Assembly: GCA_041617635.1 (NCBI GenBank)
Contig: JBFJOO010000002.1
Span: 1-64,000, forward strand
Length of the DNA: 64,000 bases
Source of the DNA: JAABRB01 sp041617635
GTDB taxonomy: Bacteria; Pseudomonadota; Gammaproteobacteria; Burkholderiales; SG8-39
Reading direction: 5' to 3'
Within the stretch, counting starts at the first letter, position 1, and the number at the start of each line of letters is the position of its first letter. A model generated the notes under the pieces. It saw only the letters and a program-made list of their open reading frames with translations. It was not told the origin of the DNA and did not search any database. Made by a program: the position numbers and the translations under genes. Below are positions 14,892-23,886 of the stretch, one piece after another.

Positions 14892-17048
14892 ATGATCGAT
14901 TCGAAGCAACTCCTGCACGAGCTCGCGCGGCTCAAGGCTCGGCAGGTCGCTGCAGGTTTGCAGGTTTCTCAGGTTTCCCAGGGGTCGCGGGAATCGCGCG
15001 GCGCACGCGGAAACACGCCGGCCGGGAAGACGCTCGTGCGGCGCCCGGACGCCGCGCCCCTCGAGCTGCATTTCGTCACCGATTTCAGCGGGCGCGTGCT
15101 GGAATGCGACGGTGAGCTCGCGTCGCTCCTCACCGGAGCGACCCAGCTCGAGGGCGCGGACATCGACGATTTCGTCTCGATGTCCGGTCAGCCCGAGTTC
15201 GCGGCACTCTTGGACCGGATCCGCGCCATAACCAGCACGGACACGTTTAGCTGGCGCGGCGCGTTGCGGACTGCGCGCGCGGGCGAGGTGCCGGTGATCG
15301 CGAGCTTGATCGCGCATCCGGGCGGCGCCGGAACGCTCAGCTGGCTGCTCCGCGTCCAGGAAGCGAGCGGGGCCGAGGCACCGAAGCAGTCCCTCCCGGA
15401 TCTCGCGTTCGCGACCGCCACCGATCCGATGATGCTGACCGATGCGGGCGGACGCGTTCTCGCGGTGAACGCCGCGTTCACGCGGCTCACCGGCTTCGAA
15501 GCCGAGGCCGTGGTGGCCAACCCGGCGAGCATCTTGCGATCCGGACGCCATGCGCCAGGATTCTTCGAGCGGATGTGGAAGCGCCTCCGGGAAACCGGCG
15601 AGTGGTCCGGCGAGATCTGGAATCGTCACGCGAACGGCGAGGAGCGCCAGGCATGGCTTGCGATCTCGACCGTCGCGGACGCGAGCGGCGGCACGGGTGG
15701 GTACCTCGCGCTGCTGCAGGATTTTTCCGTGTTCAACGATGCGGAGTCGCGGTTGCACCATCTCGCGCACCACGATCCGCTCACCGGACTGCCCAACCGG
15801 CTACTGTTCCACGACCGCGTCGCGCAGCAGATCGCGCTCGCCAAGCGCACCGACGAGCAGGTGGTGCTGCTGTTCATGAGCCTTGATCGCGTCGACGTCG
15901 TTCGCGACGCCTTCGGGCACGAGATCGCCGATCGGCTCCTCGTGCAGGCCGCGGCGCGCATCCGGGCGGCGGTCCGCGAGCAGGACACCGTGGCCCGATT
16001 GGGAGGCGACGCGTTCACGGTACTGGTGCCGCGCATGAAGAGCCATCAGGACGCAAACACCGTCGCCGGCAAGCTTCTGAAGGCGATGCTGCCGCCGTTC
16101 CTGGCGAACGACCGCGCGGTGTGCGTCTCGGCGAGTATCGGTATCGCGATTGTTCCCGACCACGCGTCGAACGCGGCCGATCTCCTGCAATGCGCCGAAC
16201 AGGCGGCCGCGGCGGCGAAGCGAAGCGGCGGGAGTTGTGTTCGCGCCTATGCGCCGGAGTCGCCGCGTGCAGACGGCGCGCGGCCCAACATCGAAGGAGC
16301 GCTTGCCCGCGCGCTCGAGCGCAAGGAGCTCGAGCTCCATTACCAGCCTCAGGTCGACGCGGCCTCCGGCCGGATCGCCGGTGCGGAGGCCCTGCTGCGC
16401 TGGCACCACCCTTCGTTCGGCGCGATCGCGCCGAGCGAGTTCATTCGGGTGGCGGAGCGGACCGGCAAGATCGTGCCGATCGGGGCATGGGTGATCCGCG
16501 AGGCCTGCCGCCAGAGCCAGGCATGGCAGGACTCGGGCTGTCCACCGATCCGGATTGCGGTGAACGTCTCCGGACGGCAGCTCGACGATCCGAACTTCAT
16601 CCCGATCGTGGAGACGTCGCTCGCCGCATGCGGCCTGGACGCCTCCTTGCTCGAGCTCGAGCTGACCGAGACCGATTTCGCCGAGCACTCGCACGTGATG
16701 TTCCAGACGCTTGCCCGGCTGCGCGATCTCGGCGTGAAGATCGCGATCGACGACTTCGGCGTCGGCTATTCGAGCCTCGACCGGATAAAGAAGCTTCCGG
16801 TGAACCGGATCAAGATCGACCAGTCATTCGTCCACGACCTGCTCGTGCATCGACGCAGCGGTGCGATCGCCACCGCGATCATCTCGCTTGCCGACGCGTT
16901 GCACCTCGATGTGACAGCCGAGGGTGTGGAGAGCGAGGCGCAGTGCCGCAATCTCCTCGAGAAGGGTTGTGCCGAGATGCAGGGCTATTTCTTCGGGCGG
17001 CCGATGCCTGCCGCGGAGTTCTGCACGCATCTCATGGCCGCCGCTTAG
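14892..17048 (+). CDS. PAS-GGDEF-EAL cyclic-di-GMP protein
   Basis: A 718-aa soluble signalling protein. An N-terminal helical and PAS-like region is followed by a clear PAS (SLPDLAFATATDPMMLTDAG to YLALLQDFSVF). A GGDEF domain has its signature degraded to GGDAF (371-375). The EAL domain has EALLR (499-503), LELTETDF and DDFGVGYSSLDRIK. The loss of the second acidic residue suggests little cyclase activity, while the intact EAL motifs suggest it hydrolyses c-di-GMP, with GGDAF possibly a regulatory GTP site. A GGGGAGGA site precedes the ATG at 14892. Residues 17-40 contain a Gln-Val-Ser repeat tract. Confidence 0.88.
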   Translation: MIDSKQLLHELARLKARQVAAGLQVSQVSQGSRESRGARGNTPAGKTLVRRPDAAPLELHFVTDFSGRVLECDGELASLLTGATQLEGADIDDFVSMSGQPEFAALLDRIRAITSTDTFSWRGALRTARAGEVPVIASLIAHPGGAGTLSWLLRVQEASGAEAPKQSLPDLAFATATDPMMLTDAGGRVLAVNAAFTRLTGFEAEAVVANPASILRSGRHAPGFFERMWKRLRETGEWSGEIWNRHANGEERQAWLAISTVADASGGTGGYLALLQDFSVFNDAESRLHHLAHHDPLTGLPNRLLFHDRVAQQIALAKRTDEQVVLLFMSLDRVDVVRDAFGHEIADRLLVQAAARIRAAVREQDTVARLGGDAFTVLVPRMKSHQDANTVAGKLLKAMLPPFLANDRAVCVSASIGIAIVPDHASNAADLLQCAEQAAAAAKRSGGSCVRAYAPESPRADGARPNIEGALARALERKELELHYQPQVDAASGRIAGAEALLRWHHPSFGAIAPSEFIRVAERTGKIVPIGAWVIREACRQSQAWQDSGCPPIRIAVNVSGRQLDDPNFIPIVETSLAACGLDASLLELELTETDFAEHSHVMFQTLARLRDLGVKIAIDDFGVGYSSLDRIKKLPVNRIKIDQSFVHDLLVHRRSGAIATAIISLADALHLDVTAEGVESEAQCRNLLEKGCAEMQGYFFGRPMPAAEFCTHLMAAA

Positions 17049-17063
17049 CCGGCGGAGCATCGC

Positions 17064-17717
17064 TCACTCGCTCCGCAATCCGATACTCAGCTCGCGGGCG
17101 AGCCGATACAGCACGACTCCGTTGAAGAGGTGCCAGAGGAAGTGGGTACCGACGGGCAACACCGCGCACAGTGCGGGATCGGCTGTTCGTAGCGCGAGCG
17201 ACACCAGGAACAAGAGCGTCGCGCCCAGAAACACGCGCGCCGCAGCGCGCTGCGTGCGCCAGAGATACGCGGTCATCGCCGCCAGCGCGATGACGTACGG
17301 CAGATATCCCGCCGATCCGGTCCCGGGACCAGGTGGCAGCGCTTTCGGAAAAGCGTAACTCAGCGCGGCGAAGACGGATGCAGCGACGAGGGCGACCCCG
17401 CCGTCGAGCCGCGCGGCCCGGGTGAGAAACAGGAACAGGAAGTAGGCTGCGAACGCGAGGATGCTGAGGGTATCGGCGAGCCCGGCCCACACTGTCGCCA
17501 GTGTGTGGAAGAGGAAGCTCGCAACGCCGATTGCGCCGATCAGCACCGCCAGTGCGCGATCCCGCGCGCCGACCGGTGTCACCCCCGCGGACTGGGATCT
17601 CCAGAGGAGCGCGGCTGCCACCAGAAACGCCAGATTCGTGATCGCGTTCAGCGGTTCCGACCACAGCGAGAGGTCGGTTCGCTCACAATAGATGTCGATC
17701 TGGCTGGACCAAGGCAT
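17064..17717 (-). CDS. Ceramidase-family (CREST) membrane protein
   Basis: A 217-aa integral membrane protein with about seven hydrophobic segments. It matches the alkaline-ceramidase/CREST pattern: DIYCERTD near the N-terminus, SFLFHTLATVWAGLADTLS with a His and Asp, and HFLWHLFNG (HxxxH) near the C-terminus. Together these form the zinc site of this superfamily. Bacterial members are mostly uncharacterised lipid hydrolases. The ATG at 17717 is used. It is convergent with the EAL gene and 35 bases downstream of the diguanylate cyclase gene on the same strand. Confidence 0.75.
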   Translation of the reverse strand: MPWSSQIDIYCERTDLSLWSEPLNAITNLAFLVAAALLWRSQSAGVTPVGARDRALAVLIGAIGVASFLFHTLATVWAGLADTLSILAFAAYFLFLFLTRAARLDGGVALVAASVFAALSYAFPKALPPGPGTGSAGYLPYVIALAAMTAYLWRTQRAAARVFLGATLLFLVSLALRTADPALCAVLPVGTHFLWHLFNGVVLYRLARELSIGLRSE

Positions 17718-17752
17718 CGCGCGGAATTTTAGCGCTGCATTCGTCCTGGCAA

Positions 17753-18979
17753 TCAGCGTGCGACGCGATTGCGCCCGGCTTTCTTGGCGCGGTACAGGGC
17801 CTTGTCGGCGCTTTGTATGACCTTCTCCGGCGTGTCGAGCTGCTCGGTGCGCTGTGCGACGCCGATGCTGACGGTGACCGAGACTTCGCGCGCCGCCTTG
17901 CTCGCGGCCGCGCGACGGCGTTTGCCGGTCTGGGTTCGCTTCGGTCGATCGGGAGCGCGCATCGCCATCCGGTAACCGGCGATGCGCGTGCGCAGCGCCT
18001 CCAGGTGCGGCTGCGCCTCGTCGATGCTCTGGTTGGGAAACACGATCGTGAACTCTTCGCCGCCATAGCGGTAGGGCCGACCACCCCCCTCGACGTCGCG
18101 CAGCTTGGCGGCCACCATGCGCAGCACTTGATCGCCGACGTCGTGGCCGTAGCTGTCGTTGAATTTCTTGAAATGATCGACGTCCACCATGGCGATGACG
18201 TAACGTCGGCCCAAGCCGAGCATGCGATCGCCCAGCGCCCGGCGGCTCGGCAGCCCCGTGAGCTCGTCGCGAAACGCCATGCGGTAAGTGTCTTGCAGCA
18301 TGCCGATGGTGAGGATCAGCGCTGCGGCGAGCAGGTAGATCGTGAAAGCGTCCAGTCGCGCCGCGCCGTCTGCCGCCGCACCGAACGCGTATAGCGCCCC
18401 CGCGATCGCGACATCGACCGGCGAGCGCCACAGGAGCGCTTTCGCGAGCACGACTGCGAACGCGACCAACAGCAGCATCAATCCAGCATCCGGTATGGGA
18501 GTGCCGCGGATGAGCCACGCGGGCAAGAACGGCTGCGTCGCGAGCTCGAGCGGCACCGCCTGCCGCTCCAGCCCGATCCAGGCGGTGACGATCACTTGTA
18601 GCGCGATGAGCAGGGCCTTGTTGCCGCCGTGCCCGTTGAAGATGCCCCGCTCGCGGAAGATCGCAAACAAGGCGAGATTGACCGGGACGAACACGCACAT
18701 CGCGGTGTGCACGGTACGGGCAGGCCAGCCCGCGAGACCGGTAGTCATCCACTGGCTCGCGCCAAGGTAGGCGAGCGCGAGCGTGCAGAGCGCAAAGAAG
18801 ATGCGGCCCCGGCTGAAGGCTGCCGCCAGCGTGGCGCCGAGGACGAGCGCACCCCAGGGGATCCACGTCGGGACGCCTTCTGGCAAGGCGCCGGTCTGGG
18901 GAAGCGCGAGCCGAGCGGCGGCCAGCACGACGGCCGGCGCGAGGAGCGGACCCAGCGTGCGAAGCACGACGCTAGTCAA
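17753..18979 (-). CDS. Membrane diguanylate cyclase
   Basis: A 408-aa protein with about eight N-terminal hydrophobic segments, then a GGDEF domain from about residue 235 (FRDELTGLPSRRALGDRML, DVDHFKKFNDSYGHDVGDQ, GGEEF at 306-310). The signature is intact, so it should make c-di-GMP from two GTP at the membrane. A basic insertion (RPKRTQTGKRRRAAASKAAR) interrupts the C-terminal part of the catalytic domain. No RxxD inhibitory site is evident. The start is TTG at 18979; a GTG four codons later is equally possible. Confidence 0.88.
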   Translation of the reverse strand: MTSVVLRTLGPLLAPAVVLAAARLALPQTGALPEGVPTWIPWGALVLGATLAAAFSRGRIFFALCTLALAYLGASQWMTTGLAGWPARTVHTAMCVFVPVNLALFAIFRERGIFNGHGGNKALLIALQVIVTAWIGLERQAVPLELATQPFLPAWLIRGTPIPDAGLMLLLVAFAVVLAKALLWRSPVDVAIAGALYAFGAAADGAARLDAFTIYLLAAALILTIGMLQDTYRMAFRDELTGLPSRRALGDRMLGLGRRYVIAMVDVDHFKKFNDSYGHDVGDQVLRMVAAKLRDVEGGGRPYRYGGEEFTIVFPNQSIDEAQPHLEALRTRIAGYRMAMRAPDRPKRTQTGKRRRAAASKAAREVSVTVSIGVAQRTEQLDTPEKVIQSADKALYRAKKAGRNRVAR

Positions 18980-19362
18980 AGCGCCCTTCCGTACCCCGAG
19001 GACGGGGAGGATGCCTTCCTTGAAACGCCACCCGAAATGGCGATTCGCGGTGACCGCTCCGGTTCAGGGTGGCGGAATCGTCGGGAGAAGCCGCTTTTCG
19101 GGACAGCGGCAAGCTTCATAAGTGTTCGTGCATCTTCCGCTCATTCGGCGGGGTATTCATCATTGCCAATCAGAATCAGATCCTTGCATGCGGATAGCCC
19201 GCGCGATTGTAGCGACACTGTAGCGGAGAGTGGCGTGTTCGGCCGCGCGCCGCGAATCGGCTCGCGAAAAATCATTCGCGGACGGCGGAAAAGTTCTCGC
19301 TTTCGCTGCTTCGGTTTCACGACGTCGGCACGCAGTGGCGTAAGCTAAAAGAGTGTGATCTC
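18980..19362. other. Intergenic region, no gene recognised
   Basis: 383 bases between divergent genes. Moderately less GC-rich in 19090-19340 than flanking CDS. I see no RNA gene or clear promoter hexamer pair. Confidence 0.5.
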
Positions 19363-19737
19363 GTGAGCAGTCATTCGCCAACGCTTGCGATGAAGCCTGA
19401 CCTAGACAAAGGCTCTCTTCCCACCGCGTACGTCAATGCGGAGATTCGGCGCGCGGGCGCTGCGTTGCTGGTTTCTCATCTCGTCTCGCTGCTGCACGCG
19501 AGGAGGCTCAATCTCGGGTCGATCGTCTGGAACGACGGCCAGGGAGCGCACGACCGGCGCGAGTGGCATACCTTCCAGATCTCGTCGGGCGGCGCGAGCG
19601 CGATTCTGAGGGTCAGCGACCCTGACTTGCTTGCGCTCATCAACGAGGAACGGATCGCGCAGACCAGGGTGGGTGCGCTCGTGCGCGCAGTCCTGGACGA
19701 GTTGGCGTGCGCAGAGCCCGTCGACGAGGCTGCCTGA
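19363..19737 (+). CDS. Hypothetical protein, 124 aa
   Basis: An uncharacterised soluble protein with a helical start (AYVNAEIRRAGAALLVSHLV) and a beta-like centre (EWHTFQISSGGASAILRVSD). No family is recognised. The GTG at 19363 has an AAGAG-like upstream site; the ATG at 19390 is an alternative. It may be read with the secreted protein gene 118 bases downstream. Confidence 0.55.
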   Translation: MSSHSPTLAMKPDLDKGSLPTAYVNAEIRRAGAALLVSHLVSLLHARRLNLGSIVWNDGQGAHDRREWHTFQISSGGASAILRVSDPDLLALINEERIAQTRVGALVRAVLDELACAEPVDEAA

Positions 19738-19855
19738 GCGCCGTGCCGGCTTGTCAAGGCGGGTAAGGTCGTTTAACTTCCGCGCGAGCGCCAGCGGGCG
19801 CCGGAGGGTTTGGACACCCCGGCACCGGTCGTTGGCCTTACGGGAGCCGGGAATC

Positions 19856-20275
19856 TTGACACGCGTGGTGCGCATGCTGGCGGCCCTGGTTGCAACGGCC
19901 GGCGCCGCGCATGCCGGCGAGACGTGGATCCAGGTCCCGGGCGCCAAGGCGGGAATTCGGTTCGAGGTCGACGCCGAAAGCGTCATCACCCGCAGCGGCC
20001 GCGTCGAGTTCTGGGAACGCATCGAGTACGCCAACCCCTCGATCAAGGACGAGGCGTCCATGCGATTCATCAAGGTGAAGAAGGTCCTGCGCGTGATGGA
20101 CTGCGCGGCACGCACCCAGGGGTTCCGGGAAGCCATGGCATTCTCGACCGACGCCCGGCTGATCGAGCACGTCATGCTGGGTGGCGCGGGAATCAGCATG
20201 GCGCCGGTGCCGCCGAGGACCATAGCCGCATGGCAGCTCGACTGGGCCTGCAAGGTCGCGCGACCCGAGCGTTGA
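19856..20275 (+). CDS. Secreted surface-adhesin-E-like protein
   Basis: A 139-aa exported protein. The N-terminus LTRVVRMLAALVATAGAAHA is a signal peptide with cleavage expected before GETWIQV. The mature part has the pattern of surface-adhesin protein E-like domains: a Trp near the start, VDAESVITRSGRVEFWERIE, a central Cys (VMDCAARTQ), and a C-terminal W-x-x-x-C (WQLDWACK), so a disulfide is likely. The start is TTG at 19856, GTG at 19865 or ATG at 19874; GGGAG upstream favours the first. Function is unknown. Confidence 0.65.
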   Translation: MTRVVRMLAALVATAGAAHAGETWIQVPGAKAGIRFEVDAESVITRSGRVEFWERIEYANPSIKDEASMRFIKVKKVLRVMDCAARTQGFREAMAFSTDARLIEHVMLGGAGISMAPVPPRTIAAWQLDWACKVARPER

Positions 20276-20291
20276 GCGCCTCACGCTGCCT

Positions 20292-20297
20292 TATAAT
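20292..20297 (+). promoter_or_regulatory. TATAAT -10 element upstream of surE
   Basis: A perfect TATAAT lies 98 bases before the surE ATG. TTGAGC at 20272-20277 is only 14 bases away, shorter than usual, so the -35 is uncertain. Transcription would start near 20303, almost at the ATG of a 24-codon ORF (20307-20381). Confidence 0.45.
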
Positions 20298-20306
20298 CCG
20301 ACGATC

Positions 20307-20381
20307 ATGTCGTCGGGCAAATTCTGCATCGATCTCGGCCACCTCGACCACCTCGATCGAGCGCCGCACGCTTCCGCGTGA
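20307..20381 (+). CDS. Putative 24-codon leader ORF ahead of surE
   Basis: ATG at 20307 opens a 24-codon frame with an internal HLDHLD repeat, ending in TGA 14 bases before surE. It lies just after the predicted -10 box, so the transcript would be nearly leaderless. No ribosome binding site is seen. It may be a regulatory upstream ORF or chance. Confidence 0.25.
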   Translation: MSSGKFCIDLGHLDHLDRAPHASA

Positions 20382-20395
20382 CTGCCCTGGCAAGC

Positions 20396-21136
20396 ATGCG
20401 CATTCTGCTCAGCAACGACGACGGATACTTCTCGCCCGGCCTGGCCATGCTTGCCGAATCCCTGGCCGGCCTGGGCGACATCACCGTCGTGGCGCCGGAG
20501 CGGGATCGCAGCGGCGCGTCGAACTCGCTCACCCTCGATCGGCCGCTGACCGTGCGGCGCTCGGCGAACGGATTCATGTTCGTCAACGGGACGCCGACCG
20601 ATTGCGTTCACCTTGCGGTGACCGGCTTGCTCGAACAGCTGCCCGACCTCGTGGTTTCCGGCATCAATCTCGGGGCCAACATGGGCGACGACACGATCTA
20701 CTCAGGCACCGTCGCCGCGGCAATGGAAGGCTTCCTGCTCGGAATCCCGTCGATCGCGGTATCGCTGGCGAGCAAGGAGGGGCGCCACTTTGCCACCGCG
20801 GCCCGGATCGCGCGGGAGCTCGTCGAGCGCTTCCGGCGCACGCCACCGGCGCAGCCCGTGCTGCTGAACGTGAACGTCCCGGACATCGCGCATGAGACGC
20901 TGCGGGGCATAGAGGTGACGCGCCTGGGAAAGCGCCACAAGGCGGAGCCGGTGATCAAGGCGGTGACACCGCGCAATCAGACCGTGTACTGGATCGGCGC
21001 AGCGGGCGGCGCGCAGGACGCCGGGCCCGGAACCGACTTCCACGCGCTCGAATCGAGCCGTGTGTCCGTTACGCCGCTCCAGATCGATCTTACGCATCAG
21101 CAGCAGATCGCGCTGGTGCGCGGCTGGGTGGGTTAA
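20396..21136 (+). CDS. surE: 5'/3'-nucleotidase SurE
   Basis: A metal-dependent phosphatase acting on nucleoside monophosphates, linked to stress survival. It starts MRILLSNDDG, carrying the metal-binding Asp pair (8-9). VAPERDRSGASNSLT and VSGINLGANMGDDTIYSGTV are the other conserved blocks. At 246 aa it is the normal length. It is the first gene of surE-pcm-nlpD-rpoS. The ORF could start at 20378, but the motif begins at the ATG at 20396. Confidence 0.96.
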   Translation: MRILLSNDDGYFSPGLAMLAESLAGLGDITVVAPERDRSGASNSLTLDRPLTVRRSANGFMFVNGTPTDCVHLAVTGLLEQLPDLVVSGINLGANMGDDTIYSGTVAAAMEGFLLGIPSIAVSLASKEGRHFATAARIARELVERFRRTPPAQPVLLNVNVPDIAHETLRGIEVTRLGKRHKAEPVIKAVTPRNQTVYWIGAAGGAQDAGPGTDFHALESSRVSVTPLQIDLTHQQQIALVRGWVG

Positions 21137-21147
21137 GCCAGGATGCC

Positions 21148-21807
21148 ATGAGCCTCGCCCCGACACCCGGTTCAGGGATGACGTCGCAACGCACGCGCGA
21201 CCGCATGGTCGCCCGCCTGCGCGAGTACGGCGTCGCCGACGAGGTCGTGCTGGAAGCGATGCGCGACGTTCCCAGGCACGTGTTCGTGGACGAGGCGCTG
21301 GCCAGCCGCGCGTACGACGATTCCGCGCTCCCGATCGGATTCGAGCAGACCATTTCTCAGCCGCTGACGGTGGCGCGCATGCTCGAGGTCGTGCGCAACG
21401 GCCGGGAACTCGACCGGGCGCTGGAGGTCGGAACGGGTTGTGGATATGGCGCCGCGTTGCTCGCGCGCATTGCGGTCGCGGCATACTCTATCGAACGCAT
21501 CGCACCGCTTCTGGAAAAGGCGCGCTCCAACCTGCGGCCAATGCGCATCCAGAATCTGCGCCTGGCGCACGGCGACGGGTACCAGGGATTGCCGGCGGTC
21601 GCACCTTTCGATGCGATCGTGGTGGCGGCGGCCGCGCCGCAAGTTCCCAGGGCGCTGCAGGAGCAGTTGGCTGCGGGCGGGCGAATGGTCATTCCCGTCG
21701 GCACGGACAACCAGGAGCTACGATTGATCGAGCGGACGGCATCCGGATTCAAGGAGACTCGCCTGGATGCGGCGCGGTTCGTGCCGCTGCGGGCGGGGAA
21801 GGGTTGA
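21148..21807 (+). CDS. pcm: Protein-L-isoaspartate O-methyltransferase
   Basis: A 219-aa SAM-dependent enzyme that methylates isoaspartyl residues so aged proteins can be repaired. PRHVFVDEALASRAYDDSALP, IGFEQTISQP and ALEVGTGCGYGAALLA (SAM motif I) are diagnostic. It begins 11 bases after surE and ends one base before the nlpD ATG. Confidence 0.96.
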   Translation: MSLAPTPGSGMTSQRTRDRMVARLREYGVADEVVLEAMRDVPRHVFVDEALASRAYDDSALPIGFEQTISQPLTVARMLEVVRNGRELDRALEVGTGCGYGAALLARIAVAAYSIERIAPLLEKARSNLRPMRIQNLRLAHGDGYQGLPAVAPFDAIVVAAAAPQVPRALQEQLAAGGRMVIPVGTDNQELRLIERTASGFKETRLDAARFVPLRAGKG

Positions 21808-21808
21808 G

Positions 21809-22822
21809 ATGATGCGAGCGTTTGCGTGGATTGCATTGGTGTCGACCGGCCTGGCCGTCGCGGGCTGCGCGACGCGGACTCAGGCGCCGGTAGCGGACCG
21901 GCAGGCACCACAGCCAATAGCGGTCGATTCGACGCTTGCCCGATCCGGAGCGAGCGCGCAGCCGGGCACATATGTCGTCAAGCGCGGCGACACCCTGTAC
22001 AGCATCGCGGTGATGAACGGTGTCGACCACCGCGAGCTCGCGTCACTCAACAATATCAGCGACCCGAGCGGGCTGCGCGTGGGTCAGGTATTGGTGCTGT
22101 CGCGGCCGGGATCCGCCTCCGGTGTCTCGGCGGACCAAGCGTCCGGGGCGGTGTCCGTGAGTCCCATTGCGACGACGGCGCCCGTCGAAGGGCGGCCGCT
22201 CGGCGCCACGGGCGCGCCGCAACCCGGATCGGTCGCTTCGGCCACGACCGCACCGCCGACTGCAGCGACCCCTGGCACGCCCGGTTTGAAGACCGGCCCG
22301 AAGGCCGTCAAGCTGCCGTATTCCGAGCAGAACCTTGCGCTGCTGCGCCGCGGCGAGGAAGTTCGATCCGCTCCGCCGGCACCCGCGCCCGCGCCGGAAA
22401 ACCCGGTCGCACCGCCTCCGACCGGGCAAAGCTCGTCGGGCGACGGCAGTCCGAATTGGGCTTGGCCCGCAGCCGGCAAGATCGTCGGCAGCTTCAAGCA
22501 GAGCGGCGGAAAGGGCGTTGCGATCGAGGGCAAGCTCGGCGAGCCGGTCTACGCGTCGGCCGCCGGAACAGTGGTGTACAGCGGCGAGGGTCTGCCGAGC
22601 TACGGCAAGCTCATCATCGTGAAGCACAACGACGAGTACCTGTCCGTATACGCGCACAACAGCGCCATCCTCGTGAAGGAAAAGCAGAACGTCGCGAAAG
22701 GCCAGAAGATCGCCGAGATCGGCACGAGCGGCGTCGGCGCGGCGAGCCCGCGCTTGCATTTCGAGATCCGCCGGCTCGGCAAGACAGTGGATCCGGAACA
22801 GCTCCTGCCCGGACGGCCATGA
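21809..22822 (+). CDS. nlpD: NlpD-type LysM/LytM lipoprotein
   Basis: A 337-aa outer-membrane lipoprotein. The signal ends in LAVAGC with lipidated Cys20. A LysM domain lies at about 54-98 (YVVKRGDTLYSIAVMNG), then a long Pro/Ala/Thr linker, then a LytM (M23) domain at about 225-335. The usual zinc residues are missing: the expected HxxxD has become AIEG, and the HxH reads RLH (SPRLHFEIR). This is as in E. coli NlpD, which does not cut peptidoglycan itself but activates the amidase AmiC during cell separation. In many bacteria nlpD carries a promoter for rpoS. Confidence 0.92.
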   Translation: MMRAFAWIALVSTGLAVAGCATRTQAPVADRQAPQPIAVDSTLARSGASAQPGTYVVKRGDTLYSIAVMNGVDHRELASLNNISDPSGLRVGQVLVLSRPGSASGVSADQASGAVSVSPIATTAPVEGRPLGATGAPQPGSVASATTAPPTAATPGTPGLKTGPKAVKLPYSEQNLALLRRGEEVRSAPPAPAPAPENPVAPPPTGQSSSGDGSPNWAWPAAGKIVGSFKQSGGKGVAIEGKLGEPVYASAAGTVVYSGEGLPSYGKLIIVKHNDEYLSVYAHNSAILVKEKQNVAKGQKIAEIGTSGVGAASPRLHFEIRRLGKTVDPEQLLPGRP

Positions 22823-23793
22823 CCATGCATCCCGTCCCGCCCGGCGACGCGCGCGACGACGAGGAAGGCGAGCGGGCCGGCGACGAGCCCGGACCCGGCG
22901 ACGCTCCGCCGGAAGACGGCGCCGGCGATTCCACCGAGCAGGCTGTGCCGAGCGCCGGTGCGCATCTCTCCGACGTCACCCAGATCTATCTGCACGAGAT
23001 CGGCCTCAAGCCGCTCCTGACGGTCGAGGAGGAGCGGCGCTACGCGCGCGGGACGGTGCGTGGCGACTTCGACGCGCGGCAGAAGATGATCGAGCACAAC
23101 CTCCGGCTCGTGGTGAACGTCGCCAAGCAGTACATCAACCGCGGCGTGCCGCTGCTCGACCTCATCGAGGAGGGCAACCTCGGGCTGATGCATGCGCTGG
23201 AGAAGTTCGATCCGGAGCGCGGCTTCCGATTCTCCACCTACGCCACCTGGTGGATCCGCCAGAACGTCGAGCGGGCGATCATGAATCAGTCGCGCACGAT
23301 TCGTCTGCCGGTGCACGTCATCAAGGAGATGAACACTGTGCTGCGCGCGCGGCGGCACCTGGAGATGCATGGCGAGCGCGAGCCGCGCATCGAGGATATC
23401 GCACACCTTCTCGGCCGGTCTGCGGAGGATGTCCGGCGCATGCTTTCGCACAACGAGCATCTGGCCTCGCTCGACGCGCCGCTCGACATCGACCCGATGC
23501 TGTCGATCGGCGAATCGATCGCCGACGAGTCCGCCGCCGCGCCGGAGGCGCGACTCGCCACCATCGAGATCGAGGACCTGGTGCACGAGTGGCTCGGACA
23601 GCTGAATGCAAAACAGCGCACGGTGATCGAGCGGCGCTTCGGCCTGAGCGGCGCGGAAGTCGTCACGCTCGAGCAGCTCGCCGTGTCGCTCGGCGTGACC
23701 CGTGAGCGCGTGCGGCAGATCCAGCTCGAAGCGCTCGCGCAACTGCGCAAGATCCTGCACCGGCGCGGGCTCTCGAAAGAGCAACTCCTCTAA
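22819..23793 (+). CDS. rpoS: RNA polymerase sigma factor RpoS
   Basis: A 324-aa group 2 sigma factor for the general stress response. DVTQIYLHEIGLKPLLTVEE (region 1.2), GNLGLMHALEKFDPERGFRF and YATWWIRQNVERAIMNQSRT (region 2), and GVTRERVRQIQLEALAQLRK (region 4.2 helix-turn-helix) are clear. Residues 8-40 form an acidic, Gly/Pro-rich segment. The ATG overlaps the nlpD stop (ATGA), and the order surE-pcm-nlpD-rpoS supports RpoS rather than RpoD or RpoH. Confidence 0.96.
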   Translation: MTMHPVPPGDARDDEEGERAGDEPGPGDAPPEDGAGDSTEQAVPSAGAHLSDVTQIYLHEIGLKPLLTVEEERRYARGTVRGDFDARQKMIEHNLRLVVNVAKQYINRGVPLLDLIEEGNLGLMHALEKFDPERGFRFSTYATWWIRQNVERAIMNQSRTIRLPVHVIKEMNTVLRARRHLEMHGEREPRIEDIAHLLGRSAEDVRRMLSHNEHLASLDAPLDIDPMLSIGESIADESAAAPEARLATIEIEDLVHEWLGQLNAKQRTVIERRFGLSGAEVVTLEQLAVSLGVTRERVRQIQLEALAQLRKILHRRGLSKEQLL

Positions 23794-23820
23794 ACCGGCG
23801 CGCCGCCGCGCGCCGCGGCC

Positions 23821-23843
23821 GGCCGGGCATGGCCGCTGACCCG
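23821..23843. repeat. R2-family repeat fragment, locus 2
   Basis: GGCCGGGCATGGCCGCTGAC matches the distal end of the R2 blocks at 11594-11679 and 46000-46068. It lies between the convergent rpoS and mltB genes, next to a GC-only inverted repeat (about 23796-23820). Confidence 0.5.
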
Positions 23844-23886
23844 CTATCGGGCGATCCGGGAATTCAGCCCTGCATGCAGCGACGCG

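Noticed and set aside
14952..14990. CAGGTTT-like repeats considered as a CRISPR or mobile repeat
   Set aside because: The units are 7-10 bases, imperfect and inside a coding frame (Gln-Val-Ser-rich); an ordinary low-complexity coding tract.
23794..23820. GC-only inverted repeat considered as rpoS terminator
   Set aside because: No T-run follows on either strand, so intrinsic termination is not supported.
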